From the NCBI GenBank assembly GCA_964019155.1, contig OZ025240.1:29884083-29948082 (forward strand): a DNA stretch of 64,000 bases. The letters run 5' to 3'. The notes under the pieces were generated by a model, which saw only the letters and a list, made by a program, of their open reading frames with translations, did no database searches and was not told the origin of the DNA. A program made the translations under genes and the position numbers. Shown piece after piece: positions 37,581 to 52,189 of this stretch. Source of the DNA: Osedax fenrisi. Lineage: Eukaryota; Annelida; Polychaeta; Sabellida; Siboglinidae. Numbering within the stretch: the stretch's first letter is position 1; the number at the start of each line of letters is the position of its first letter.

Positions 37581-38515
37581 ATATATATAGAGTAATAATA
37601 TTTAGGTATCAAGTAGGTAGTCTAATGTAGTAAAACTGTAAAGTAAAAATGTCTAGTAATATAAATATATATACTTATTTATATATATGAGTGTGTATAC
37701 ATATATATGTAATTAAATCATTGAATAAAATAAAGGTATATTAATATATTTAAATCGAATACATTACGATACACCTATTGCATTTTCTGGTACTAGCGGC
37801 CACTACTCTTGTATTTCTTATTTTAGTGCTTTTTTTTAATGACTAAGCAATCGTTAATATTATTCAATAATATACTTTATATATAAAAGTGAAATCACAG
37901 TATTCTAGAACTATATGATTTCTAGCTAATTCAAAAAAATAAGATATTCAAATTCAGTATTTATCGATATATTAGAAGTATTCTAAGGCATATTTATTTT
38001 CGGCCACTACTCCTGTTCCTCCCCTAAATTATAAAAATAAAAATTATAGAATATTGGAAATAATATTCATAAAATGAAATACATTTTAAAATTGAACAGA
38101 GAGAGAGCACAGACCCCATGAACTTTTTTTTCTATATCCTACTTTTCTCAAACCATTCAGAGAAAAATTGGTCCTAAATTCATTTGGCTAAATTAACAAA
38201 ATGGTTGGGAATATTACTATTACTATTACTATTAATATTACTACCGCTAAAGCACTTTTGTATTTTACAATTTCTTAATCTATAAATAAACATATATTAT
38301 AGCCTAAAGGCTTTATATAAGGTTAATAAATTAATATATTAATTCATTTTAATATAAACATGGGTACCATTTGTTAATGTATACCGTTTATCATGATAAA
38401 TTAAGTCTACTTATAATTATTTTATATAGATTTTCTTTAACTGAATTAGGAATAGAATTAATGAATCTATAGAATGAATGCAATTACAAACCGATTCACT
38501 AGTGTTGCTTTATAT

Positions 38516-38644
38516 TTAATCATAACCAATACATTCATTGTTGATGTCAACTGGTGTAAATTCTGCTTGATGATTGTTGTTTTGTATTAGTTCATTTATT
38601 GTGGCACATAATTCATCTGTGGTTCTTGTATTCTCATTTTGCAT
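38516..38644 (-). CDS. Unidentified 42-aa ORF, unit 2
   Basis: Copy of the ORF at 26866-26994; frame intact. Confidence 0.33.
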   Translation of the reverse strand: MQNENTRTTDELCATINELIQNNNHQAEFTPVDINNECIGYD

Positions 38645-39188
38645 CTAATTTATATTTGTATTCACTAAACATATTTAATTCATTTTAATATTCAAATATA
38701 ATTGTTAATTACATAATTTTATATTATATAATTATATCTTCCATTAGTTGTTGTACATTGTACAATGTACAATGACATTGTACATCATGTATTTTTTTAA
38801 ATATAATAAATATATTAATACAAACATTCTTCAATTTTTTTCTCCAGTTATTGGCATCTTCACGCACTTGGGTTGGGATTTGGCATACCATGATATTGTT
38901 GTATACCCATACACATATTTGTATAATATTGCGGTTAGTAATGAGGAGCAATATACAATGGTCTTGAAAGTTGTGATACATTTTCAGTTACTGTCAAATA
39001 TATTTATAATTCCATATTATAGTATTTATCTAATACTAATAACATATATCATATAATATTAATATATTAATACTATAAATAAATGTACGTATATTTTAAA
39101 CTAATAATATATTATCATTAGTTTATAAACTAATAGCTTTCATTCTGTAACATCTCAGTTATATTTTCATTAGTGTTTTTATTGTGAA

Positions 39189-39237
<49 letters not shown>

Positions 39238-39632
39238 ACATACATAATACAAACGCTATATAACCAACTATTTTCTCAAAGTTTCACATGGAATACTAAT
39301 TTCCTTGTAATTTTTTATATATTGTGATTTTCCTATAGGTGATTATAGTAACCATGCGATACTTGTTACAAATATAACTATTGATACAAATAACATAGTA
39401 TAATATAATAAGAATAATAATACATATTTATTAGAATAGTTAGTTATATTTAGTAATTATTTGGTATAATTTTTAATCAAATACAATTCATTATTCTAAA
39501 TAGCTTCCGATTAATATGTTTTTCTTTTTACTGTCGCCCAATTATATTATATATTGTTATATCAGGAATATAGCACTAACCTAGTGGCTGAATATCACAG
39601 ATATATCGATAAGTTCGTATTGATTAATATAT

Positions 39633-40399
39633 GGAAGTGGGCGTATTTTACGAGTGTTTATATATATTCATAGTTAGTGCTAATTGATAAAACCTGGTGA
39701 CAACGGATATTTACAATAACATATATAACATCCCTTTTCTAATGTTTTTACAATATTACTTTAATAATATATATATATTGTATACAATATATACAATAGT
39801 AATATTTCATAAATAAATAAATAAACTTTTTACTAAACATTTATTTCATATTATTTTAAATTTAATTTTATATTAAATATATATATACAAAATATAAGAA
39901 TACAATGGATTAACTATTGATTTTTCAGTTAGTAAATATTATATAATTAATGAAAATAATATACATATAGTTTTTTATTAATACAATTGTATTATCTAAC
40001 TATTATATCACATTTAATATTAATATTTGAACAATTTCTAAATTCATTATTTAGTAATTTTAAATTAAATTTAAAATAATGTATTATAATCTGCTTATAA
40101 TATGATCATATATAATTACGAATATATAATATATAATATAACATTCAAAATTTAAAATATCATATAGAAACTAAATGTATGTATTTTATTATCATTATTA
40201 TAATGATTATAATTATTATTATTTTTAAATAATTTTAAATTAAAAGTTTCTTAAAAATTGACTTTTAAAATAGATATGTCATATAATTATTATAATATAA
40301 GGAAGTAGGCGTATTTTACGAGTGTTTATATATATTCATAGTTAGGGCTAATTGGTAAAACCTGGTGACAACGGATATTTACAATAACATATATAACAT
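39633..40399. repeat. 99-bp direct repeats, unit 2
   Basis: Same pair at 39633-39731 and 40301-40399. Confidence 0.8.
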
Positions 40400-40547
40400 A
40401 TATAATACTATTTGTTGTATAATTAAAATATATTAAGTATAATACTTATAACATACCAGACTATCGTATTAATGTAAGTCTTAATTTAAGAAGAACAAAT
40501 AAATATATTATTGATTTATTATATACATATTAATAATAATATTATAT

Positions 40548-43395
40548 ACTTACTTACTTTTTTACTTTTTTCGGCTTAGGGACCAGATGTGCGTAAGCAA
40601 TCACCGGTCCAGTGGATAGTTCAGTCGAAGGCCTTCTTGAAAAAGTAGGTCTTCAACAGTTTCTTGAAGGTAGAGGTAGTATTGGTGGTACGAAGTGCAG
40701 TCGGCAGATTGTTCCAGAGGTATGGGGCAGAAATAATGAAGGATCGAATGTTGGACTTATGTAGCTGATATTTTTGGGTGGTGTTAAGGAGGAACGTGTC
40801 ATTGGATCGGGTAATGGCTGAGTTCTTAGTGGTACTCTGGGGGCTAATAAGAGAGGCCAGGTAGTCAGGAGAGTTGTGATGTAGGGCTTTGTGGGTTAGG
40901 AGAATTAGTTTGTAGGAGATTCAGGAGGAAATGGGGAGCCAATGGAGGGACTTGAGGTAGGGAGTGATTGAGTCATTGGATCGGCGTGGAAGTAGGAAAA
41001 TGCAGCGGACAACAGCGTTTTGAAGGCGCTGTAGGCGAGTAATCATATATGCCGGACAGCCGTATAAAAGGTGGTTGCAGTAGTCGAGATGGGGGAGAAT
41101 GAATGACGATGCGATAGTGATGGCTACTTCGTGAGGGATAGATCTGCGGATGAAACGTAAGCAGTGAAGGTGGTAGGATACAGATTTGTATACTTTTGCA
41201 AGTTGGAGTTTGAAATACAGCGTTGGGTCGAGTGAAACTCCTAAGTTTCGTACTTTGTCAGAGTAGACAATGGGTATGGAGCCAGATTGAATGAGCGGCG
41301 GTTGCTCTATGTGGTTTGATCGGTAGGGTAGGTGAAGGAATATGGATTCTGACTTAGCAGGGTTAAGCCGGAGTGAGTTGGTTTTGAGCCAGTTGTGGAT
41401 ATCTGTGATGCACTTGGTAAGCTTATCTGGTGCAGAAGATGGATCGTCGTTGCATTTTAGATAAATCTGGATATCATCAGCGTATGTATGGAATGATATA
41501 TCCTTATGTTTGTCCAGAATATTGAACAGTGGAAGGAGGTATATGTTGAAGAGGATTGGGCCGAGGACGGAACCCTGGGGAACACCGTGTGAGATCATAT
41601 GGGAAGGAGAGTAGTTGTTGTTGATGCAGACGGACGAAGTGCGACCATGAAGGTAAGATTGGAACCACTGGAGAGCTAAGCCAGTGATACCGATGGAGGA
41701 TAGACGATGGAGCAGGATGTCATGGTCGAGGGTGTCAAAGGCAGCGGACATGTCGAGGAGTACTAGGATGTTTCCGTTGGTGTTGTCAAGTGTGGAAAGT
41801 AAGTCAGAGGTGATTTTAGTCAGTGCAGTTTCAGTAGATTTTCGTGGGGTGTAGGCACTTTGGAGTGGATGTAGGATATTATTATCATCTAGGTAATAGG
41901 TAAGTTGTGATGCTATGACACGTTCAAGGATTTTAGAATGAGTGGAGAGGTTGGAAATCGGTCTGTAGTTGGCAGTATTTAGGGAGTCGAGGTTGGGTTT
42001 CTTCAGAATTGGGGTAATGATGGCTTTTTGAAGTAAACAGGAACAGTGTCAGATGTGATGGATTGAATGAAGATTTTCAGGAGTAGGGGGGCTAATGTGC
42101 TGGATATTTGATGGGTAATTTTTATTGGGAGTGGGTCGAGCGAGGAGCAGCTCTTAGATCTATTTATAAGAGAGACGATTTGCGTGATGGTTGGGTTGCT
42201 GAAAGTGCTGAGGGTTGATTCAGTTAGTTTTCTGGTACTATCAGAAGTGGGCACAGGCAGGGAGTTAAGGATGATATCTAGTTTATTAGAGAAGTAGTTA
42301 CTAAATAATAAGGGAAGTTCTACGGGGGAAGCATTTGGTAGAGGGTATTTGACTTTGCGACCAAGTAGTTCGGCAGAGAGGCGGTGGGTGGCTTTGCTGT
42401 CATTGGTGATCATGTTGAATTTGCTGGATGTGTGGGAAGACTTGGCGAGTTTTAGATCTGTTCTATGCTTGGTCTTAAGCTTTTTGTAGTCGCTGAGAGT
42501 AAGTGGACAAGGGTTGATGGAGTGTCTATATTCTATCTTTCTAAGAAGTCGTTTTTGTGCGAGTAGGTTGGGGGTGTACCAGGAGGTATCAGGTCTGTGT
42601 ATGCTAGTTTAAGTGATTAATGGGGCATGCAGATCGAGAGTAAGCTTCAATGAATTGTGAAGTTCTGTGGGTGTTGAGGAAGGTAGTAGAGCGAGATCAC
42701 GACAGAAGTTGTCAAAATTAATGGCATGGAATTTCCGGATTAGTCGTGTCACGAATGGACGATTGGGTTTTGGGTGGCGAATGGTGAACATTATGGCGAA
42801 GTGATCGGAGAACAGAGGACCGATGTGATGGGATGATATGAGAGAGCAAATCTTTGGAGTGATAATGAGGTCAAGAGTGTTGCCACTTTCATGTGTGGGA
42901 AAATCGATGTTTTGGGTAAGGTTGCAGTGTGAGATGACTTCGGTGAAGGAAGAGCAAGTGTTGATGAGTGGGATGTTGAAGTCACCGAGAACTATAGTAT
43001 TTGGGGAAATCTGGGGAGCGAAAGAGCGGAATTCATCAATGAAGCTGGTTATAGAGGTAGATAGGTGGGCGGTAGAATAGAGCAATATTGAAGGTGTGCG
43101 AACGTGGAGGGCTGATTGAACAGGTGAGAGATTCTGAGTGTGAGTGATGGAGATCAAGGACAGCTGAAACGTTCAAGGTGGATCTGTGAAGAATTCCGAT
43201 GCCGCCACCGAAGTTATTGGAGTCACGGATGAGGTGAGTGAATAGATAAGGTGGAGTATTGAGAGCCGCTATGATAGGAGAGTCATTTGTAGTGAGCCAG
43301 GTTTCAGTGATGAATAGTAAATCAAGATTGTGGTCTAACATGAATGATATGGCAAGAGAAACTTTATTTCTGATGGATCTCGCATTTATGTGGGT
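40548..43395 (-). pseudogene. LINE-B copy 2 (unit 2)
   Basis: Same breaks as copy 1. Differs by VLGDFNIPLI, IDFPTHESGN and DPTLYFKL. The open frame at 43036-43548 runs from LINE-A 3' UTR (unit 3 side) straight into this endonuclease, 170 codons from a TTG start, a by-product of the junction. Confidence 0.87.
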
Positions 43396-43577
43396 ATACT
43401 GTTTAATTTGTAATAGTTTATTTTGAATACTGTTTATAATATAAATTTTGTAATACTGTTTATAATAAAAATGTGTACATTTTGTAATACTGTTTATAAT
43501 AAATATGTGTAATTGTTTTAGAATGATTAAAAAAAAGATGTTTGCCAAAATTATAATAATTAATATTTATAAAAAAA

Positions 43578-46226
43578 TTAACAATACTGTTTAATAAAAA
43601 ATGATTTTAATACTTTCTTCAGTTTTAAAGTATGAGTAATTGTATTAGTTTTTAAAATATTATTAAACATTATTAACATCATTAAATTATAAAGTTTAGG
43701 TCCTTTGAAAAATATTGTATTTTGGAATCTATTGGTTTTCATAAGTGGTAAAATAAATTTGGTTTTATTTCTATTAAATTTAAAATAATCAGTTATATCG
43801 TTAACATATTTATTATTTAAAAGATTATATATAATTAAAATATTTCTAAAAGTTATAAGATCATCAAGTTTTAAAATGTTACTATTATAAAATAAAATTG
43901 ATGTATGCGATAATCTTATTAATGGTAATTTTGAATTGTCAATAATCTTTTTATTAATTATTCTTATTATTTTTTTTTGTGATAAATTTAATATATTTAA
44001 ATTAGAATTATAAATATTACCCCATATTTCAATACCATATGTTAAATTAGATAAAAACAAAGAGTTGTATAATAAAATCAAATTTTTAATATTTAAATAT
44101 GATAACCTTTTAATTAAGTATATTATTTTTGAAAGTTTCATATTTAAATTATCAATATGTATATTAAATGATAATTTTGTATCTAAATACAAACCCAAAA
44201 ATGTATAGTTATCTACAATATCAATTTTTATATTGTCAATTGTTATATCATTAGTCAGTTTAGTATTAAAATATGGAAGTATTTTAGTTTTTTGTATATT
44301 AAGTTTTAAATTATTTATATCGAACCAATATTTTAATTTATCCATATATATTTGAAGTAATTTTGTTAGTTCAACATCACTATTAGCGTAAACTTTTAGT
44401 GATGTATCGTCAGCATATAAATTTAAATTAATATTATTCACATTTTTAAAAACATTTGGTAGGTCATTTATAAAAATTATAAAAAATAAGGGCCCCAGAA
44501 CAGAACCTTGAGGAACCCCGTACTTAACATATTTAGTATTCGATAATGAATTATTTATTTTTGTGGTAAATGTTCTGTTATTTAAATAACTTTTTATTAA
44601 ATTATATATATTTCCTCTTATTCCATATATTTCAAGTTTTTTTAATAATAATACATGATCAACAACATCGAAAGCTTTTTTCAGATCAAGAAAAATTGTT
44701 GCAATTTTTTTATGTTCACTATTTTTTTGTAGAATATAATGCTGAATGTTTAAAAGCGATATCGTTGTATTAGATTTTGGAATAAAACCATATTGATTCT
44801 TATTTATTATTTTATGTTTAATTATGAAATTGGATAATCTATTATATATAATTTTTTCAAATATTTTACTAATTTGTGGTAAAAGTGCAATTGGGCGGTA
44901 ATTAATAATATTTTTATTATCATTATTTTTAAATAGTGGTTTTATAATTGATTTTTTCATATCGGTTGGAAATAGTCCAGTTACAATACTATTATTAAAT
45001 ATATGATTTATAGGATATAAAATACAATAATATAATATATTTGGAAAGTTATTATATTTTTTATTAATTAGTTTATTAATTATTTTTCAATTATCACTTT
45101 GATTATTTTTAGAAAATAATTCATTATAATATTTATTTTTTTGAAATTTTAAATGTTTGATTAATTTATTTTTTATTTTTTTATATCTCATTAGCGCAAT
45201 TTGACATTTATGTTTTTTATAAAATGAAAACAGTTTATTCTTTTTTTTAATGGCATTTTTAAGTTTATTTGTAATCCAAGGATTAATATAATCGTTTTTT
45301 ATATTTGTATGTATTAAAGGACAATGTTTATCCATTAGAAAATTTAACTTTTTAATAAAACATGAGTAATAATGTAAAGGGTCATTACTTACAATTTCAT
45401 TTTGCCAATTTATAATATTCAATTCTTTTTTCAAATCATTGATATTTTTTTTATTTCTAATGTATGGTTTAGTATTAGTATTATGTAAATTTGTATGTTT
45501 AAAATTAAAAATAAAAAATAAAATAGATTGATCTGTTATATCAGATTCTATAATACCGCTAGTTAATATATGTTTACTATTAGTTATGATATTATCTATT
45601 AATGTATTTGTATTTATTGTTGTACGGGTATATATATTAATAGTGGACGAGAGACCTAATTGAGTTAGTATATAATTAAAATTTTGTGTAGTATTTGAAT
45701 TTTTTGAAAAGTCTATATTAAAATCTCCGCATAGAAATATATCTTTATTAATATAATTTGAAAATAAATTAAAAATTAAATCATTGAATACAGTAGTATC
45801 ACTATCAGGCGAGCGGTATATAGCAGATAAAATATTGTGTTTTTTTGATTTTTCATCTATTATTTGAATAGAAACAATATCAATTGAATCTGTAATTGAA
45901 ATAGATAGATTATCAATTATTGATGTTTTATACATTTTTTTCACTAAAATAGCTACACCACCACCTCTTTTTTTATTTTTAAATGATCTATTCATTTGGC
46001 ATATATTATAATTTTTAAAATAAATAATAGGATCATCATATTTAGTAAGTCACGTTTCAGTAAAAATTAGTATATCTGGTTCATATGTAAATAAACCTAG
46101 AAAAGTTAAAAAGTTATTTATATTTTTGTTAAAATTACGTATATTTAAAATAATTATCGATAAGTTATTTAAAAAGTCATAATTTAATTTATTATATTCA
46201 TAAAGTGTATATATTTTAGGTTCCAT
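43578..46226 (-). pseudogene. LINE-A copy 3 ORF2, endonuclease His changed
   Basis: 883 codons, stop TAA at 43578. TGA at 46050-46052 and 45087-45089 at the two Trp positions. Differs from copy 2 by DH to DQ in SDITDQS (the catalytic His position of the APE-type endonuclease), DDTSLKVYAN (T to K), an inserted NLMMLIMF stretch (three extra codons) and a private NSKHILT. The DH to DQ change should disable nicking even if the stops were read through. Confidence 0.82.
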
Positions 46227-46608
46227 TTTGTGATTCAATTATTGTATGTGAAATTAATTTAAAGTTATTATTAATAAATCTAACTTTAAATATAGTATTA
46301 TTATTTGTTTTATCTTTAGCTTCAGTTAGTAGTTTTTTTTGTGTTATTAATTGTTCAGTAGTAAATTCATGTGAAATTCCAATTCTGCTATATTTTGTAT
46401 TTTTTAATTTATATGCCATATTTAATATATGCATTTTATCTAGCTCTGTGTTTAAAGTAATTTTAATAGGCCTAATTGTATTATTTATTATTTCATTGGT
46501 TTCACTATCTATATTTATTTTACCAATTCTATGTATATTTTGTATGGATATATTTTCAACATCACTAATTTCACTAATAATACTATTAATTGAATCTTTA
46601 TCATATAT
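46216..46608 (-). pseudogene. LINE-A copy 3 ORF1 fragment
   Basis: Same C-terminal fragment as copy 1, including ISEISDVEN; stop TAA at 46216. The adjacent TA array is shorter than in unit 1. Confidence 0.65.
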
Positions 46609-46621
46609 ACATGTATATATA

Positions 46622-46661
<40 letters not shown>

Positions 46662-47112
46662 CATACACACATGCATACATATACAAATACATATACACAC
46701 ATACATGTACAATGTGCATTGTACATACATATATACATGCATACATATATGTATTATATACTATAGTATGTATTACATACATGCATAAACACATAAATAT
46801 ACACATATATGTATAGGAAATTAAATATATTACTATTATCACTATATAAGTTATATGTAATTCATATAAATAAATAGATATTGATGAATACATATTAACA
46901 AAAATAATTAAAATTAATTAAAATTCAAATATAATATATTCCATTCTCGAGTAATTACTTCATCATGTTTAAAATAAATTAAAGCAAATAAAATATAATA
47001 AATATAATTGAGTATAAAGTAAGTTAAAATATTTAAAAAATATATATAGTTGGAAAATATATAAAAAATATATGTAAGATATAATATAAAATAAGGAGGA
47101 AATAAGTTATAT

Positions 47113-47283
47113 TCAGTATTTAATACATCGAAATATAATTGATTTTAATCTTCTAGTAAACATATTTATATTATTGAATAATTTAAATTTGTTTTCTAGA
47201 AGATTCCATAAAAAAGGACCATTGTAAGTTATACAAAAAAAAATTATATTTAGACGGAAAGAAGGAATAACAATACGTATACG

Positions 47284-47285
<2 letters not shown>
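47113..47285 (-). pseudogene. LINE-C remnant, unit 3
   Basis: Same sequence as unit 1 (YNGPFLWN), followed upstream by only about 20 bp of TA repeat. Confidence 0.7.
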
Positions 47286-47319
<34 letters not shown>

Positions 47320-47567
47320 CATATATTAGTTTTTTATTGATATTTGAAGATTTACAAAAAAGTATACACAATATTTTGTAATTTAATAATTATGTATTTA
47401 TCCAATTGAGTTATACATCAGTGATTGATATTATTCGTTTTAATTTTCTGTATCCGTATTAATATTTATAGTATATACTGTTATAAAGATATATTTATAT
47501 ATTTATTAATATATTAGTGATTACTATTATTCATTTTTAATTCTCTTTATCTGTAATAATATATATG

Positions 47568-47650
<83 letters not shown>

Positions 47651-48360
47651 ATACTTTATATATTCTTTATATATCTAAGTTTTATTTATATTTCCTAAAT
47701 CACTTTTTTTTCCTAATTTTACTATTAGCTTATTAATATATATATATATATATATTGTAATGAAGGTTCTTTAGTTTCCTTTGGTTATTTTAAATCTTGT
47801 TATTGTGAGATGGCATCCCAAAAGGATAAATAACTTCTATATTAACTTATATAATATATAATTAAATTACATATATAATAGATAATAAAACCTCATGTTG
47901 CCTTTGGCATTCTTAAGCTATATAAGTGTGTTACTTTAAAAAAAACCGTACCCAGTCCTTTCTAGCCATTTGAGTGTCTTTCGAAAAACGATTATTTATA
48001 CAATTAGCCTTCGCAATATCGTACGATATATGTCTAATTTTCTTAATTGATATTACCATTAACATCTTCTACACTTGTATAATATAATCTACTATATCGA
48101 TTTCAATATCTATACATAATATATATTTTCTTCCTACTTCTAATTTTAGCTGCATGATGCTTCTCCTAATAGTATATTAATGTTATCTCATAGAGTTCTT
48201 CTTGGAATTATATTTATAACCGATGCCATTCTGACAGTCAGATTATTGTGTTTTATCTTATGTATACACATGTATACACATTATAATGTCATGTGCATAG
48301 ATTCCTCGTTCCATAACTTAGTATTAGTTATATCCATATTTATATATGTATGTAGTGCGT

Positions 48361-48396
<36 letters not shown>

Positions 48397-48861
48397 AATT
48401 ACACTAATAACATTTTCAATAATTTATATATGTATGTAGTGCGTTAGGTTATATATAAAAAATTACACTAATAACATTTTCAATATAATAAAATATAATT
48501 GTATTGATTTTCACTGAATTATATTACATATTTATATTCGTGTGTATTTATATTAGATCAGATATTCAAATATTTGAAAAGTATTTTCGATATGCATCCC
48601 ACTAATTCATGAATAAATACGTAACGATATTTGGTTAATAATACTTGCCCATTGCCCGACATCAGGGCGTGCATTAACAACATGTAAGATTATTGTACAT
48701 ATACATATCAATAGACAATTTATACACTTTTCTAAATAGATATTTTATTAACAATCATATTTTCTATAAACTATTAATTTTTCATTGACAACTAATTAAT
48801 ATTTATGAAGATATAAATATATAACAATAACTATGGCGTCATTAACCGACCTTCCCCTATA

Positions 48862-49218
48862 GGGGATAGTAACCTAATAAGGACACTTTATCATTAAATG
48901 GTATTTTTATGACTCAATATTTGTATTCAAAAATTTCAATATATTAATATTATATGATTATATATATATGATTGTGATTTTTAAATTTTATTTAATCTTT
49001 GTATTCAATAAATAACAGGAGTGTCCGTATTCGGTATTATATTGTGTTGTAGTATATGGATTTCTAGGGTATGTATATATCTTCTTTTGAGTGTTGTACA
49101 TGGCACGGTGTATCGCCTGCAAGCTTCAGCATATGTTCCGCCACCGTTTACGAATTGTATTGCTTGCAGCATTTTCTCATTATTCCATTTTTGGTTACTC
49201 ATTATTATTTATAAATAT
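48862..49218 (-). mobile_element. Pogo relic, unit 3 (HTH ORF 49005-49202)
   Basis: Same structure. One silent change at about 49122 (G to A on the plus strand) leaves the protein unchanged. Confidence 0.75.
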
Positions 49219-50153
49219 ATATATATAGAGTAATAATATTTAGGTATCAAGTAGGTAGTCTAATGTAGTAAAACTGTAAAGTAAAAATGTCTAGTAATAT
49301 AAATATATATACTTATTTATATATATGAGTGTGTATACATATATATGTAATTAAATCATTGAATAAAATAAAGGTATATTAATATATTTAAATCGAATAC
49401 ATTACGATACACCTATTGCATTTTCTGGTACTAGCGGCCACTACTCTTGTATTTCTTATTTTAGTGCTTTTTTTTAATGACTAAGCAATCGTTAATATTA
49501 TTCAATAATATACTTTATATATAAAAGTGAAATCACAGTATTCTAGAACTATATGATTTCTAGCTAATTCAAAAAAATAAGATATTCAAATTCAGTATTT
49601 ATCGATATATTAGAAGTATTCTAAGGCATATTTATTTTCGGCCACTACTCCTGTTCCTCCCCTAAATTATAAAAATAAAAATTATAGAATATTGGAAATA
49701 ATATTCATAAAATGAAATACATTTTAAAATTGAACAGAGAGAGAGCACAGACCCCATGAACTTTTTTTTCTATATCCTACTTTTCTCAAACCATTCAGAG
49801 AAAAATTGGTCCTAAATTCATTTGGCTAAATTAACAAAATGGTTGGGAATATTACTATTACTATTACTATTAATATTACTACCGCTAAAGCACTTTTGTA
49901 TTTTACAATTTCTTAATCTATAAATAAACATATATTATAGCCTAAAGGCTTTATATAAGGTTAATAAATTAATATATTAATTCATTTTAATATAAACATG
50001 GGTACCATTTGTTAATGTATACCGTTTATCATGATAAATTAAGTCTACTTATAATTATTTTATATAGATTTTCTTTAACTGAATTAGGAATAGAATTAAT
50101 GAATCTATAGAATGAATGCAATTACAAACCGATTCACTAGTGTTGCTTTATAT

Positions 50154-50282
50154 TTAATCATAACCAATACATTCATTGTTGATGTCAACTGGTGTAAATT
50201 CTGCTTGATGATTGTTGTTTTGTATTAGTTCATTTATTGTGGCACATAATTCATCTGTGGTTCTTGTATTCTCATTTTGCAT
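50154..50282 (-). CDS. Unidentified 42-aa ORF, unit 3
   Basis: Copy of the ORF at 26866-26994; frame intact. Confidence 0.33.
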   Translation of the reverse strand: MQNENTRTTDELCATINELIQNNNHQAEFTPVDINNECIGYD

Positions 50283-50826
50283 CTAATTTATATTTGTATT
50301 CACTAAACATATTTAATTCATTTTAATATTCAAATATAATTGTTAATTACATAATTTTATATTATATAATTATATCTTCCATTAGTTGTTGTACATTGTA
50401 CAATGTACAATGACATTGTACATCATGTATTTTTTTAAATATAATAAATATATTAATACAAACATTCTTCAATTTTTTTCTCCAGTTATTGGCATCTTCA
50501 CGCACTTGGGTTGGGATTTGGCATACCATGATATTGTTGTATACCCATACACATATTTGTATAATATTGCGGTTAGTAATGAGGAGCAATATACAATGGT
50601 CTTGAAGGTTGTGATACATTTTCAGTTACTGTCAAATATATTTATAATTCCATATTATAGTATTTATCTAATACTAATAACATATATCATATAATATTAA
50701 TATATTAATACTATAAATAAATGTACGTATATTTTAAACTAATAATATATTATCATTAGTTTATAAACTAATAGCTTTCATTCTGTAACATCTCAGTTAT
50801 ATTTTCATTAGTGTTTTTATTGTGAA

Positions 50827-50879
<53 letters not shown>

Positions 50880-51274
50880 ACATACATAATACAAACGCTA
50901 TATAACCAACTATTTTCTCAAAGTTTCACATGGAATACTAATTTCCTTGTAATTTTTTATATATTGTGATTTTCCTATAGGTGATTATAGTAACCATGCG
51001 ATACTTGTTACAAATATAAATATTGATACAAATAACATAGTATAATATAATAAGAATAATAATACATATTTATTAGAATAGTTAGTTATATTTAGTAATT
51101 ATTTGGTATAATTTTTAATCAAATACAATTCATTATTCTAAATAGCTTCCGATTAATATGTTTTTCTTTTTACTGTCGCCCAATTATATTATATATTGTT
51201 ATATCAGGAATATAGCACTAACCTAGTGGCTGAATATCACAGATATATCGATAAGTTCGTATTGATTAATATAT

Positions 51275-52041
51275 GGAAGTGGGCGTATTTTACGAGTGTT
51301 TATATATATTCATAGTTAGTGCTAATTGATAAAACCTGGTGACAACGGATATTTACAATAACATATATAACATCCCTTTTCTAATGTTTTTACAATATTA
51401 CTTTAATAATATATATATATTGTATACAATATATACAATAGTAATATTTCATAAATAAATAAATAAACTTTTTACTAAACATTTATTTCATATTATTTTA
51501 AATTTAATTTTATATTAAATATATATATACAAAATATAAGAATACAATGGATTAACTATTGATTTTTCAGTTAGTAAATATTATATAATTAATGAAAATA
51601 ATATACATATAGTTTTTTATTAATACAATTGTATTATCTAACTATTATATCACATTTAATATTAATATTTGAACAATTTCTAAATTCATTATTTAGTAAT
51701 TTTAAATTAAATTTAAAATAATGTATTATAATCTGCTTATAATATGATCATATATAATTACGAATATATAATATATAATATAACATTCAAAATTTAAAAT
51801 ATCATATAGAAACTAAATGTATGTATTTTATTATCATTATTATAATGATTATAATTATTATTATTTTTAAATAATTTTAAATTAAAAGTTTCTTAAAAAT
51901 TGACTTTTAAAATAGATATGTCATATAATTATTATAATATAAGGAAGTAGGCGTATTTTACGAGTGTTTATATATATTCATAGTTAGGGCTAATTGGTAA
52001 AACCTGGTGACAACGGATATTTACAATAACATATATAACAT
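51275..52041. repeat. 99-bp direct repeats, unit 3
   Basis: Same pair at 51275-51373 and 51943-52041. Confidence 0.8.
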
Positions 52042-52189
52042 ATATAATACTATTTGTTGTATAATTAAAATATATTAAGTATAATACTTATAACATACCA
52101 GACTATCGTATTAATGTAAGTCTTAATTTAAGAAGAACAAATAAATATATTATTGATTTATTATATACATATTAATAATAATATTATAT

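Larger units (their letters stand above)
43396..46608 (-). mobile_element. LINE-A copy 3 (unit 3)
   Basis: Truncated at the same 3' UTR point as copy 2 and fused to LINE-B of unit 2 at 43395/43396. Retains the 34-bp UTR repeat that unit 2 lacks. Confidence 0.88.
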
